Below the pieces are notes generated by a model, which was not told the DNA's origin, made no database searches, and saw nothing but the letters and a program-made list of their open reading frames with translations. 45,601 bases of DNA. It comes from an uncultured Collinsella sp. Its GTDB lineage: Bacteria; Actinomycetota; Coriobacteriia; Coriobacteriales; Coriobacteriaceae. Below are positions 1 through 7,766 of the stretch, piece after piece (positions within the stretch are counted from its first letter, which is position 1; each line of letters opens with the position of its first letter). The position numbers and the translations under genes are program-made. The stretch lies in the NCBI GenBank assembly GCA_900545745.1, contig URAD01000014.1:1-45601 (forward strand). Direction: 5' to 3'.

Positions 1-50
1 GAGCGCTTATTTCTGCCCGCCGTCCCGATAAAACCCTGATGTGATAGATT

Positions 51-692
51 TTACTTGTAGAGGTAAGCGATGGCGGTGCCGGTGTGGACTTGGATCGTGG
101 CTGTTGACCTGACGACGTTGCTAATGCCCGTGTCGGCCAGCAGGCCCAGGGGGGTGTGGTCTAGCTCCCACTCTAGGCCGTGTTCGCTTACTACTGTTCC
201 AGGGGCAACGGCGATAATGGAAAAGGTGCTGCCCTCGTGGCCTTCGATGATCCAGGATTCGCCTCCGCGCAGGATGCGGGCCGTGGTTTCGTCCTCGGCG
301 ATCCAGACGGGGGCGTCCACATAGCCTGCCAGTAGCCCTAACACAGACAAGGACATGTCGGGACGCCCGCCGGTGGCGCAGGTTGCAACTACTTCAGCAC
401 CGGGCCAACGACGACGGACGGAATCGAGCGCCAGCGCCAGATCGGTATAGTCCTTGTACGGGTCGTGGCGCTCAACTACAAAGTCGGTGGCGGCATCGAC
501 CAACGCGCGACCCGCATCGCTCACCGTGTCGGCATCCCCCACATATACGTCACAGCCCAGGCCAGCGCCCAGCAGTGCGTCGAGCCCACGGTCCACGGCG
601 ACAACGTAATCGCACTCCCCCGCTAGCCTACGCAACAGATCCGTGCTCGCCACCACGGGCGAGCCGCACACCACTAATACCTTGCAAGCCAC
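51..692 (-). CDS. thiN: Thiamine pyrophosphokinase
   Basis: Predicted to transfer pyrophosphate from ATP to thiamine, giving the cofactor thiamine diphosphate in the cytoplasm. The 213-residue product has the usual family length. It shows the N-terminal acidic motif VGDADTV (about residue 50), the substrate-binding KDYTDLALAL (about residue 80) and the glycine-containing ATGGRPDMSLS stretch, followed by a beta-rich C-terminal domain. The start is GTG at 692, nine bases after the stop of the HAD gene, with only a weak GAGG ahead of it, so translation probably depends on the upstream gene. It is the second gene of a two-gene leftward unit. No terminator is obvious in the 50 bases left of its stop. 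Confidence 0.88.
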   Translation of the reverse strand: MACKVLVVCGSPVVASTDLLRRLAGECDYVVAVDRGLDALLGAGLGCDVYVGDADTVSDAGRALVDAATDFVVERHDPYKDYTDLALALDSVRRRWPGAEVVATCATGGRPDMSLSVLGLLAGYVDAPVWIAEDETTARILRGGESWIIEGHEGSTFSIIAVAPGTVVSEHGLEWELDHTPLGLLADTGISNVVRSTATIQVHTGTAIAYLYK

Positions 693-701
693 AGCCCTCG
701 C

Positions 702-1391
702 CTATCCCTCAAACGAAAGCACGCGGGCCAGATCCAGGTCCTCATAGCTGTCGATAAAGATATCGCAGTTGTCGCGCACGTCGTCGCGCTTCATGCGGCC
801 GTGCGGGTCAAAGATGCCCACGCGCTTAAAGCCGGCGGAGCCAGAGCTCTTTAGGCCAAAGACGGCGTCCTCAAACACCCAAGCGCGCTCAAACTTGTGC
901 CCATGGCGCTCCTCCAGGCGGCGCAGCGCCAGCTCGTATACGTCGGGGAACTGCTTGGAGCGTCCCGCCTCACCCGTGGTGGTCACAAACTCCATGTAAG
1001 CGTCGAGCCCGGCACCGGCGAGCGCGGACTGCACCAGCTCGGCCGGCGTGGACGTGGCAACGCACATGGCAATGCCCGCCGCCTTCGCCTGCTCCAAAAA
1101 TGCCAGGAGCCCCTCGCGAGGCGGCACCTTCGAATAGCCATCGATCAGGATGTCGCTCAGTTCGCGATACAGCTCCTCGCCATTCGCGCCAATGCCCCAC
1201 GTGTCGTGGTAGGCCTGGCACTCGTCCTCGAGCGACAAATGCTCAAACTTGGCAAAATCGTCGACTGTCACGTCGACTCCGTGGCGGTGCAATAACTCGG
1301 GCTGGGCATAGGCCCAGACGGGGGTGCTATTAACCAGTGTGCCGTCGCAATCGAAAATAAAAGCAACCTTGGGAGCGGCGGTATGGGACAT
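702..1391 (-). CDS. HAD-superfamily phosphatase, beta-phosphoglucomutase/phosphoglycolate type
   Basis: Haloacid-dehalogenase-like hydrolase of about 229 residues with the nucleophile motif FDCDGTLVNS near the N-terminus, a helical cap domain, ATSTPAEL (motif II, Thr/Ser) and VFEDAVFGLKSS (motif IV, acidic metal ligands). Members of this subgroup remove or move phosphate on small sugar phosphates; the exact substrate cannot be read from the sequence. The ATG at 1391 is chosen because a GAAAGG ribosome site lies eight bases upstream; an in-frame upstream start lacks one. It is divergent from glgB and shares with it a 330-base region containing operator-like palindromes, which hints at a sugar-phosphate role, but this is inference. 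Confidence 0.85.
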   Translation of the reverse strand: MSHTAAPKVAFIFDCDGTLVNSTPVWAYAQPELLHRHGVDVTVDDFAKFEHLSLEDECQAYHDTWGIGANGEELYRELSDILIDGYSKVPPREGLLAFLEQAKAAGIAMCVATSTPAELVQSALAGAGLDAYMEFVTTTGEAGRSKQFPDVYELALRRLEERHGHKFERAWVFEDAVFGLKSSGSAGFKRVGIFDPHGRMKRDDVRDNCDIFIDSYEDLDLARVLSFEG

Positions 1392-1426
1392 AAACGAACC
1401 TTTCGATATCAAATGGTAATCATCCT

Positions 1427-1446
1427 GCTAAAAACGTTTTACCAAA
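1427..1446. promoter_or_regulatory. Operator-like site, LacI-family style
   Basis: Read on the minus strand this is TTTGGTAAAACGTTTTTAGC, a partial palindrome centred on CG, the usual design of LacI-family operators. The core TTGGTAAAACG recurs at 11377 in front of the GH13-GH77 gene, and TTGGTAAAAC recurs at 1475. It lies about 45 bases upstream of the HAD start. The regulator is not in this window, so the family assignment is inference. Confidence 0.4.
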
Positions 1447-1474
1447 CGTCAGCCAAACAATTTTGAAACCCAAA

Positions 1475-1500
1475 TTGGTAAAACTGTCAAGAGTTTTACC
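1475..1500. promoter_or_regulatory. Perfect inverted repeat, operator-like
   Basis: The arms GGTAAAACT (1477-1485) and AGTTTTACC (1492-1500) are perfect 9-base inverted repeats with a 6-base spacer. The half-site is the same TTGGTAAAAC found at 1427-1446 and at 11377. It lies about 90 bases upstream of the possible glgB -10 element. Confidence 0.4.
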
Positions 1501-1567
1501 ACGGCAAATCTGTCAGTGGTCTAAACATGGCGCTCGCCGATTAAAAGCCACCGCAAATCCACTTTCG

Positions 1568-1597
1568 TTCATAAAAGTAACGTACAGGTGTTATGGT
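1568..1597 (+). promoter_or_regulatory. Possible glgB promoter
   Basis: TTCATA (1568-1573) and TATGGT (1592-1597) are separated by 18 bases, and a TG stands one base before the -10, as in extended -10 promoters. Both hexamers match the sigma-70-type consensus at four of six positions. No start site data exist, so this is a prediction. Confidence 0.35.
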
Positions 1598-1722
1598 AGT
1601 TTCTGCCGAAAGTTCCACCGAGCACGCGAGGTGGAACGAATCATAGAACTATCGCCGTCCCTTCGATTCGTGCAGCCTTGGACCTTTCGCATCTAGTCAC
1701 CAAGGCAACACGCTGCCGCGTC

Positions 1723-3984
1723 ATGATGGGATCAAACGTGAGCGATACAAAGCTAAAGCCAACGGCTAAAAAGCCCGCAACCCGTAAAGCCGCCCCGCAC
1801 GCACCGGAGCTCACCAAGGACGATGTCTATCTATTTGGCATCGGCACGTGGGAGCGCAGCTGGGAAAAGATGGGCGCGCACCCCGACACGCAGAACCGTA
1901 CGCGCGGCTGGCGTTTTTGCGTTTGGGCGCCCGACGTTAAGAGCGTGCATGTCATTGGCGAATTTAACGACTGGGATGAGGAAGCCAACCCTCTGGTGCC
2001 CGTGCATACGAGCGCTATTTGGGAAGGCTTTATTCCTGGCGCCGAGCAGGGCCAGCTCTATAAATATCTCATCGAGACCAACGAGGGCGAAAAGCTCTAT
2101 AAGGCCGATCCGTATGCCTTTAAGGCCGAGTGCCCTCCGGGTACCGCCAGCGTGCTGTGGACCCTGGACGGGTATAAGTGGAACGATGCCGCGTGGCTCA
2201 AGCGCCGCGCCGGCCACAACCACATGTCGCAGCCGCTCAACATCTACGAGGTGCATATTGGCTCGTGGAAGCGCCACGGCGATGCGCCGCAGGGCGAGCC
2301 GGACGAGTTCGGCAACTACCCCGGCCCCATGGATCCCTTCCCCGCACAGCGCGGCGAGTTCTATACCTACGACGACCTGTCGGTGGAGCTCGTGGACTAC
2401 GTGCGCGACATGGGCTACACGCATATCGAGGTCATGCCGCTTATGGAGCATCCCTTCGATGGCTCCTGGGGCTACCAGACGACCGGCTACTATGCCGCCA
2501 CGTCGCGCTATGGCAACCCGCAGCAGCTCATGCACTTTATCGATGCGTGCCACGAGGCGGGCATTGGCGTGATCATGGACTGGGTGCCCGGCGGTTTTTG
2601 CGCCGACTCCCACGGCCTTGCCACCTTTAACGGCCACATGCTGTTTGAGCACGAGATTCACCCCAACTGGGGCACGCACAAGTTCGACTTCGCCCGCGGC
2701 GAGGTCCGCTCCTTCCTGGTCTCCAACGTGCTGTACTGGCTCGAGAACTTCCACGTGGACGGCATTCGCATGGACGGCGTGTCCAGCATGCTGTACCTCA
2801 ACTTTGGCATCGACGATCCCGGCCAAAAGAAGTTCAACAAGTACGGTACCGAGGAGGACTTGGACGCCAGCGCTTTTATCCGCCAGGTCAACTGCGCCGT
2901 GGAGGCGCACTACCCCGACGTAATGATGATGGCCGAGGAGTCCACCGCGTGGCCGCTCGTGACCTATCCGCCGCAGGACGGCGGCCTGGGCTTCCACTAC
3001 AAGTGGGACATGGGCTGGATGAACGACACCCTGCACTACATGCAGACCGATTTTCCGTGGCGCCCCGGCAACCACGGCCTGCTCACGTTCTCTATTATGT
3101 ACGCCTTTACCGAGAACTTTATTTGCCCGCTGAGCCACGACGAGGTCGTGCACGGCAAGTGCTCGCTCATCGGCCGCATGCCGGGCGACTGGTGGCGCCA
3201 GTTTGCCGGCCTGCGCACGCTGGCCTTCTACCAGATGACGCACCCCGGTGCCAAGCTCAACTTTATGGGTAACGAGATCGGCCAGTTTATCGAGTGGCGC
3301 TACTACGAGTCCATCCAGTGGTTCCTGACCGAGGAGTACGAGACCCACAAGCATCATCAGGCGTTTATCAAGGCGCTCAACCACCTGTACACCGCCGAGC
3401 CCGCCCTGTACGAGCGCGGCTACACCGACGACGGCTTTACCTGGATCGATGCGGACAACTCCAAGCAGTCCATCGTGAGCTTTGTGCGCCAGGGCGAGGA
3501 CGTCAACGACGACCTGGTGATCTTGATCAACTTTGACCCGGCGAGCTACGAGAGCTTCCGCGTGGGCGTGCCGCGCGAGGGTGACTGGGAGGTCATCTTC
3601 GATTCCGACCGTCCCGAGTTTGGCGGCAGCGGCTATGCCGGCAAGGAGCCTTACACCTGCTCGAGCGAGCCCTATCCCTGGAACGGGCAGATGGACTCCA
3701 TCGAGATCAAGGTTCCCGGCCTGGCTGGCGTGGTGCTTAAGCGTCGCGGTCCCAGCAGCTATAAGCCGCCCGTGGTTGAGGAGCCTAAGAAGGCCACGCG
3801 TAAGCGCACGTCTTCGGTGAAGCCTAAGCCTGCGGCCGCCAAGAAGGCTCCGGCCAAGGCGAAGGCTACGACGGCGACCAAGGCCAAGGCTGCTGCGAAG
3901 CCCGCCGCCAAGAAGCCGGCTGCCAAGAAGGCAACTACCAAGGCCAAGTCAGCTTCTGTTAAGTCGACCGCTAAGGACGCGTAA
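1723..3984 (+). CDS. glgB: 1,4-alpha-glucan branching enzyme with H1-like C-terminal tail
   Basis: Makes the alpha-1,6 branches of glycogen by cutting and re-attaching alpha-1,4 chains. After a short basic N-terminus come a CBM48-type domain (WAPDVKSVHVIGEFNDWD, about residues 65-85) and a GH13 barrel with the catalytic triad visible: nucleophile Asp351 in GIRMDG, acid Glu405 in MMMAEES and Asp473 in LSHDEVVHG (numbered from 1723). From about residue 675 the protein leaves the family fold and ends in about 78 residues rich in Lys, Ala and Thr, including T-R-K-R-T encoded at 3796-3810. The start is uncertain: ATG 1723 or 1726 lacks a clear ribosome site, and GTG 1738 follows a weak GGGA; any choice leaves the domains intact. 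First gene of the glycogen block. Confidence 0.95.
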   Translation: MMGSNVSDTKLKPTAKKPATRKAAPHAPELTKDDVYLFGIGTWERSWEKMGAHPDTQNRTRGWRFCVWAPDVKSVHVIGEFNDWDEEANPLVPVHTSAIWEGFIPGAEQGQLYKYLIETNEGEKLYKADPYAFKAECPPGTASVLWTLDGYKWNDAAWLKRRAGHNHMSQPLNIYEVHIGSWKRHGDAPQGEPDEFGNYPGPMDPFPAQRGEFYTYDDLSVELVDYVRDMGYTHIEVMPLMEHPFDGSWGYQTTGYYAATSRYGNPQQLMHFIDACHEAGIGVIMDWVPGGFCADSHGLATFNGHMLFEHEIHPNWGTHKFDFARGEVRSFLVSNVLYWLENFHVDGIRMDGVSSMLYLNFGIDDPGQKKFNKYGTEEDLDASAFIRQVNCAVEAHYPDVMMMAEESTAWPLVTYPPQDGGLGFHYKWDMGWMNDTLHYMQTDFPWRPGNHGLLTFSIMYAFTENFICPLSHDEVVHGKCSLIGRMPGDWWRQFAGLRTLAFYQMTHPGAKLNFMGNEIGQFIEWRYYESIQWFLTEEYETHKHHQAFIKALNHLYTAEPALYERGYTDDGFTWIDADNSKQSIVSFVRQGEDVNDDLVILINFDPASYESFRVGVPREGDWEVIFDSDRPEFGGSGYAGKEPYTCSSEPYPWNGQMDSIEIKVPGLAGVVLKRRGPSSYKPPVVEEPKKATRKRTSSVKPKPAAAKKAPAKAKATTATKAKAAAKPAAKKPAAKKATTKAKSASVKSTAKDA

Positions 3985-4042
3985 CAAAGCCGTTACCACT
4001 GTAATTACCCGCCCCTCTGGGGCGTAGGATGTAAGTCATAAC

Positions 4043-4077
4043 CGTTCCGGGAGAAACATCCCCGGGGGAAAGGAACG
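4043..4077 (+). promoter_or_regulatory. Leader hairpin that can cover the glgP ribosome site
   Basis: CGTTCC at 4043-4048 is complementary to GGAACG at 4072-4077, and GGG (4049-4051) to CCC (4061-4063). The GGAACG arm includes most of the Shine-Dalgarno sequence AAAGGA directly ahead of the ATG at 4079. The paired form would hide the ribosome site. A smaller CGCCCC/GGGGCG hairpin lies just upstream at about 4010-4024. Whether either has a regulatory role is not known. Confidence 0.3.
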
Positions 4078-4078
4078 T

Positions 4079-6505
4079 ATGAATAAGATCTTCGACAACA
4101 AGCAGGAGTTTACCGAGCTCTATCGCGATGCCGTCATGAGCATCAGCGGCAAGAGCGTCGAGGCCGCCAGCGACCTCGACCGCTTTAACGCCCTGGCCAA
4201 GCTCGTGGCCGAGAAGGCACGCACCGTTGCCACCAAGAGCGACGCCCGCGCCACCGCCGAGGGCAAAAAGCGCGTGTACTACTTCTCGATCGAGTTTTTG
4301 ATTGGCCGCCTGCTCGACAACTACCTGCTCAACTTTGGCGTGCGCGACATGGTCGCCGAGGCGCTCGACGACATGGGCTTCGACCTTTCCGTCATCGAGA
4401 ACCAGGAGCCCGATCCGGCGCTGGGCAACGGTGGCCTGGGCCGTCTTGCCGCATGCTTCCTGGATTCCATGGCAGCCGAGGGCATCGCCGGCTACGGCAA
4501 CGGCATGCGCTACCGCTACGGCCTGTTTAAGCAGGAGATTGTCAACGGCAGCCAGGTCGAGGCCACCGACGAGTGGCTCACCCACGGCTATCCCTGGGAG
4601 GTCCGCCGTCAGGACAAGGCCGTGACCATCAAGTTTGGTGGCCATGTTGAGGGCTTTGAGGAGGATGGCCGCACGTTCTACCGCACGGTGGACACGCAGG
4701 ACATCCTAGCCGTCCCCTACGACATCCCCGTGGTGGGCTATGCCGGCGAGACCGTCAACAAGCTGCGCGTCTGGGCTGCCGAGCCGGTCGAGGAGCACTT
4801 TGACCTTGAGGCCTTCAACCGCGGCGACTATGCCTTGGCCGATGCCGAGCGCGCCGAAGCCGAGGCTATCAGCGCCATCCTCTACCCCAACGACGCCGGC
4901 GAGCACGGCCGTCTGCTGCGCCTGAAGCAGGAGTACCTGTTTGTATCGGCCGGCATCTACAGCCTGCTCGACACCTTTGAGAAGGAGCACGGCGAGAACT
5001 GGGAGCTGCTGCCGCAGTTTGTTGCCATCCACACCAACGACACCCACCCGGCCATGTGCGGCCCCGAGCTCATGCGCATCCTGATCGACGAGAAGAAGCT
5101 CGAGTGGGACGACGCCTGGAACATCGTGACGCAGGTTGTGAGCTACACCAACCACACCATCCTGCCCGAGGCTCTGGAGAAGTGGCCCATCGGCACGTTC
5201 TCCAAGCTCCTCCCCCGCGTTTACCAGATCATCGACGAGATCAGCCGTCGTTGGCACGAGTCGTTCGACACTACGCAGGAGGGCTGGCAGGAGCGTCTGC
5301 GCCAGACCGCCATCCTGTGGGACGGCGAGATTCGCATGGCCAACCTATCCGTGATCTGCAGCCACAGCGTCAACGGTGTGGCCAAGATCCACTCCGACAT
5401 CATCAAGAACATCGTGCTCAAGGACTTCTATGCCTTAACGCCCGAGAAGTTCAACAACAAGACCAACGGCATCTCGCACCGTCGCTTCTTTGCCGAGGCC
5501 AACCCCACCTACGCCAAGCTCGTGACCGATGCCATTGGCGACGGCTGGCTCAAGGACGCCTTTGAGCTGGAAAAGCTCAAGGAGTTCCAGAACGACACCG
5601 AGTTCCTGAAGGCCGTGGGTGCCTCCAAGCGCGCCAACAAGGAGCGTCTGGCCGGCTACGTTAAGGCCGAGACCGGTCTGGTCATTGACCCCAACACCGT
5701 CTTCGATGTTCAGGTTAAGCGCTTCCATGCCTACAAGCGCCAGCTCATGAACATCATGAAGGTGATGGACATCTACAACCGTCGCATCGCCGATCCCAAT
5801 TTCCACGTGACGCCGACGACCTTCATCTTTAGCGGCAAGGCTGCCTCGAGCTACACCTTCGCGAAGGAGACCATCCGCCTCATTAACTCCGTGGCCGAGG
5901 TCATCAACAACGACGCCCGCGTCAACGAGGTCATGAAGGTCTGCTTTATCCCCAACTTCCGCGTGAGCAACGCCCAGCTCATCTACCCCGCCGCCGAGAT
6001 CTCGGAGCAGATCTCCACGGCCGGCAAGGAGGCCTCGGGCACGTCCAACATGAAGCTCATGATGAACGGCGCCATTACGCTGGGCACCCTCGACGGCGCC
6101 AACATCGAGATTGCCGACCTGGCCGGCCGCGAGAACGAGGCCATCTTTGGCCTGACCGCTCCCGAGGTCGAGCAGCTCTGGGCATCCAACAGCTACTTTG
6201 CGTGGGATACGCTCAACAACGATCGCGAGCGTCTGGGCCGCGTGATGGACGAGCTCAAGGACAACACCTTCGCGGGTCTTTCGGGCAACTTCGAGAGCAT
6301 CTACAACGAGCTCATGAACAACAACGACCCCGACCTGGTCATGGCCGATTTCCGCAGCTACGTGGATGCGTGGGAAAAGCTCACCGGCAGCTACGGCGAC
6401 CAGGAGACCTGGAACCGCAAGGCCCTGCTCAACACCGCCTCCTCCGGCTGGTTCTCGAGCGATCGCACCATTCGCGAGTACCGCGACGAGATCTGGCACG
6501 CGTAA
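4079..6505 (+). CDS. glgP: Glycogen phosphorylase (GT35)
   Basis: Releases glucose 1-phosphate from the non-reducing ends of glycogen or maltodextrin using pyridoxal phosphate. The 808-residue length is normal for the bacterial family. Visible hallmarks are YYFSIEFLIGRLL near the N-terminus, GNGGLGRLAACFLDS, the VKRFHAYKRQ stretch, and the cofactor-binding segment EASGTSNMKLMMNGA with its lysine. AAAGGA is seven bases from the ATG. The gene lies between glgB and glgC, so breakdown and synthesis enzymes share one transcription direction. A GC-rich stem-loop follows the stop. Confidence 0.97.
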   Translation: MNKIFDNKQEFTELYRDAVMSISGKSVEAASDLDRFNALAKLVAEKARTVATKSDARATAEGKKRVYYFSIEFLIGRLLDNYLLNFGVRDMVAEALDDMGFDLSVIENQEPDPALGNGGLGRLAACFLDSMAAEGIAGYGNGMRYRYGLFKQEIVNGSQVEATDEWLTHGYPWEVRRQDKAVTIKFGGHVEGFEEDGRTFYRTVDTQDILAVPYDIPVVGYAGETVNKLRVWAAEPVEEHFDLEAFNRGDYALADAERAEAEAISAILYPNDAGEHGRLLRLKQEYLFVSAGIYSLLDTFEKEHGENWELLPQFVAIHTNDTHPAMCGPELMRILIDEKKLEWDDAWNIVTQVVSYTNHTILPEALEKWPIGTFSKLLPRVYQIIDEISRRWHESFDTTQEGWQERLRQTAILWDGEIRMANLSVICSHSVNGVAKIHSDIIKNIVLKDFYALTPEKFNNKTNGISHRRFFAEANPTYAKLVTDAIGDGWLKDAFELEKLKEFQNDTEFLKAVGASKRANKERLAGYVKAETGLVIDPNTVFDVQVKRFHAYKRQLMNIMKVMDIYNRRIADPNFHVTPTTFIFSGKAASSYTFAKETIRLINSVAEVINNDARVNEVMKVCFIPNFRVSNAQLIYPAAEISEQISTAGKEASGTSNMKLMMNGAITLGTLDGANIEIADLAGRENEAIFGLTAPEVEQLWASNSYFAWDTLNNDRERLGRVMDELKDNTFAGLSGNFESIYNELMNNNDPDLVMADFRSYVDAWEKLTGSYGDQETWNRKALLNTASSGWFSSDRTIREYRDEIWHA

Positions 6506-6542
6506 AGGCGTGCGAGCTCCCTTATGCCAGCACGGCATTACT

Positions 6543-6577
6543 CGACGGGCGCAACGTTGCGCTGCGCCCGTCGCTAA
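6543..6577 (+). terminator. Stem-loop between glgP and glgC
   Basis: The arms CGACGGGCGCA (6543-6553) and TGCGCCCGTCG (6563-6573) form a perfect 11-base-pair stem. Only a weak T-rich stretch (gggtttt, about 6580) follows at a distance, so it may be a partial terminator or an mRNA-stabilising hairpin rather than a full stop. Confidence 0.4.
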
Positions 6578-6613
6578 TGGGTTTTAGAACATCGATGACA
6601 GAAGGAGAAATCG

Positions 6614-7762
6614 ATGAGTAAGAAAGAATGCATCGCGATGCTCCTCGCAGGAGGACAGGGCAGCCGATTGGGGGCACTCACCCAAAAGATCGCTAAGCCG
6701 GCGGTTAGCTTTGGTGGCAAGTTCCGCATTATCGACTTTTCGCTGTCCAACTGCTCCAACTCGGGCATCGACACGGTGGGCGTTCTGACGCAGTACCGTC
6801 CCTACCTGCTGCATGCCTATGTGGGCTCCGGCGAGGCCTGGGATTTGGACAGCCGTGACGGCGGCGTGTCGATTCTGCCGCCGTACGAGACGCAGACCGG
6901 CGGCGCCTGGTATGCGGGCACGGCCGACGCCATTACGCAGAACCTCGACTACATCAAGGCCAACGACCCCAAGTACGTCCTGATTCTTTCGGGCGACCAT
7001 CTGTATCGTATGGACTACCGCAAGATGCTCAAGACGCACATTGAGAACAACGCCGACCTCACGGTGAGCGTTATGCCTGTGCCGTGGGAGGAGGCCAGCC
7101 GCTTTGGCATCCTGACCACCGACCCCGAGGACGGCCGCATCACCAAGTTTACCGAGAAGCCCGAGAAGCCCGATTCGAACCTTGCGTCCATGGGCATCTA
7201 CATCTTCTCGGCCGACGTGCTGATCGAGGCGCTCGAGGAGGACGCTCTGGACCAGCGCTCGAGCCACGACTTTGGCAAGGACATCATCCCCAAGCTGCTC
7301 GGCGAGGGCAAGCGCCTGTACAGCTACGAGTTCCACGGCTTTTGGAAGGACGTCGGCACCATCGCCAGCTTCCACGAGACCTCGATGGACCTGCTGGGCA
7401 ACAACCCCGAGTTCGATCTGTTCGACAAGCACTTCCCCATCATGTCCAACATCACCACGCGTCCGCCGCACTACATTGGCCCGGACGGCCGCCTGGACGA
7501 CTGCCTGGTCTCCAACGGCTGCAAGATCTACGGCACCGCTCGCCACTCGATTCTTTCGACCGATGTCATCATCGAGGAGCGCGCCGTGGTCGAGGACTCC
7601 GTGCTGCTGCCGGGTGCGCACGTTAAGAGCGGTGCGCACATCTGCCGCGCTATTTTGGGCGAGAACTCCACGGTCGAAGAGGGCGTGAAGCTCGGCTCTG
7701 TCGATACCACCAAGGATACGGCCGTCGTTGGAAATGACGTCGTTATCGGGAAGGGGGAATGA
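6614..7762 (+). CDS. glgC: Glucose-1-phosphate adenylyltransferase, catalytic subunit
   Basis: Makes ADP-glucose from ATP and glucose 1-phosphate, the committed step of glycogen synthesis. The 382-residue protein has the intact nucleotidyltransferase motif LAGGQGSRLGALT at the N-terminus, KPAVSFGGKFRIIDF, the sugar-phosphate site FTEKPEKP and a left-handed beta-helix C-terminal half with hexapeptide-like repeats. GAAGGAG lies eight bases before the ATG. It is followed after four bases by glgD, the pattern of two-subunit enzymes such as those of Firmicutes, so a GlgC/GlgD hetero-oligomer is likely. Confidence 0.96.
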   Translation: MSKKECIAMLLAGGQGSRLGALTQKIAKPAVSFGGKFRIIDFSLSNCSNSGIDTVGVLTQYRPYLLHAYVGSGEAWDLDSRDGGVSILPPYETQTGGAWYAGTADAITQNLDYIKANDPKYVLILSGDHLYRMDYRKMLKTHIENNADLTVSVMPVPWEEASRFGILTTDPEDGRITKFTEKPEKPDSNLASMGIYIFSADVLIEALEEDALDQRSSHDFGKDIIPKLLGEGKRLYSYEFHGFWKDVGTIASFHETSMDLLGNNPEFDLFDKHFPIMSNITTRPPHYIGPDGRLDDCLVSNGCKIYGTARHSILSTDVIIEERAVVEDSVLLPGAHVKSGAHICRAILGENSTVEEGVKLGSVDTTKDTAVVGNDVVIGKGE

Positions 7763-7766
7763 TCCG

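Larger units (their letters stand above)
1392..1722. promoter_or_regulatory. Divergent HAD/glgB intergenic region
   Basis: This 331-base gap separates two divergent transcription units and holds no credible gene; a 77-codon open frame at 1463-1696 has no ribosome site or recognisable protein. It contains two operator-like sites (1427-1446 and 1475-1500, listed separately), a possible glgB promoter (1568-1597) and a leader hairpin with arms GTTCCACC at 1612-1619 and GGTGGAAC at 1630-1637. It is clearly more AT-rich than the flanking genes. Confidence 0.6.

Noticed and set aside
1831..3384. 517-codon minus-strand open frame opposite glgB
   Set aside because: It mirrors the strong codon bias of glgB, has no recognisable motif or ribosome site, and similar shadows lie opposite glgP (5435-6538), gltX (20827-22302), and cobT (39591-40967).
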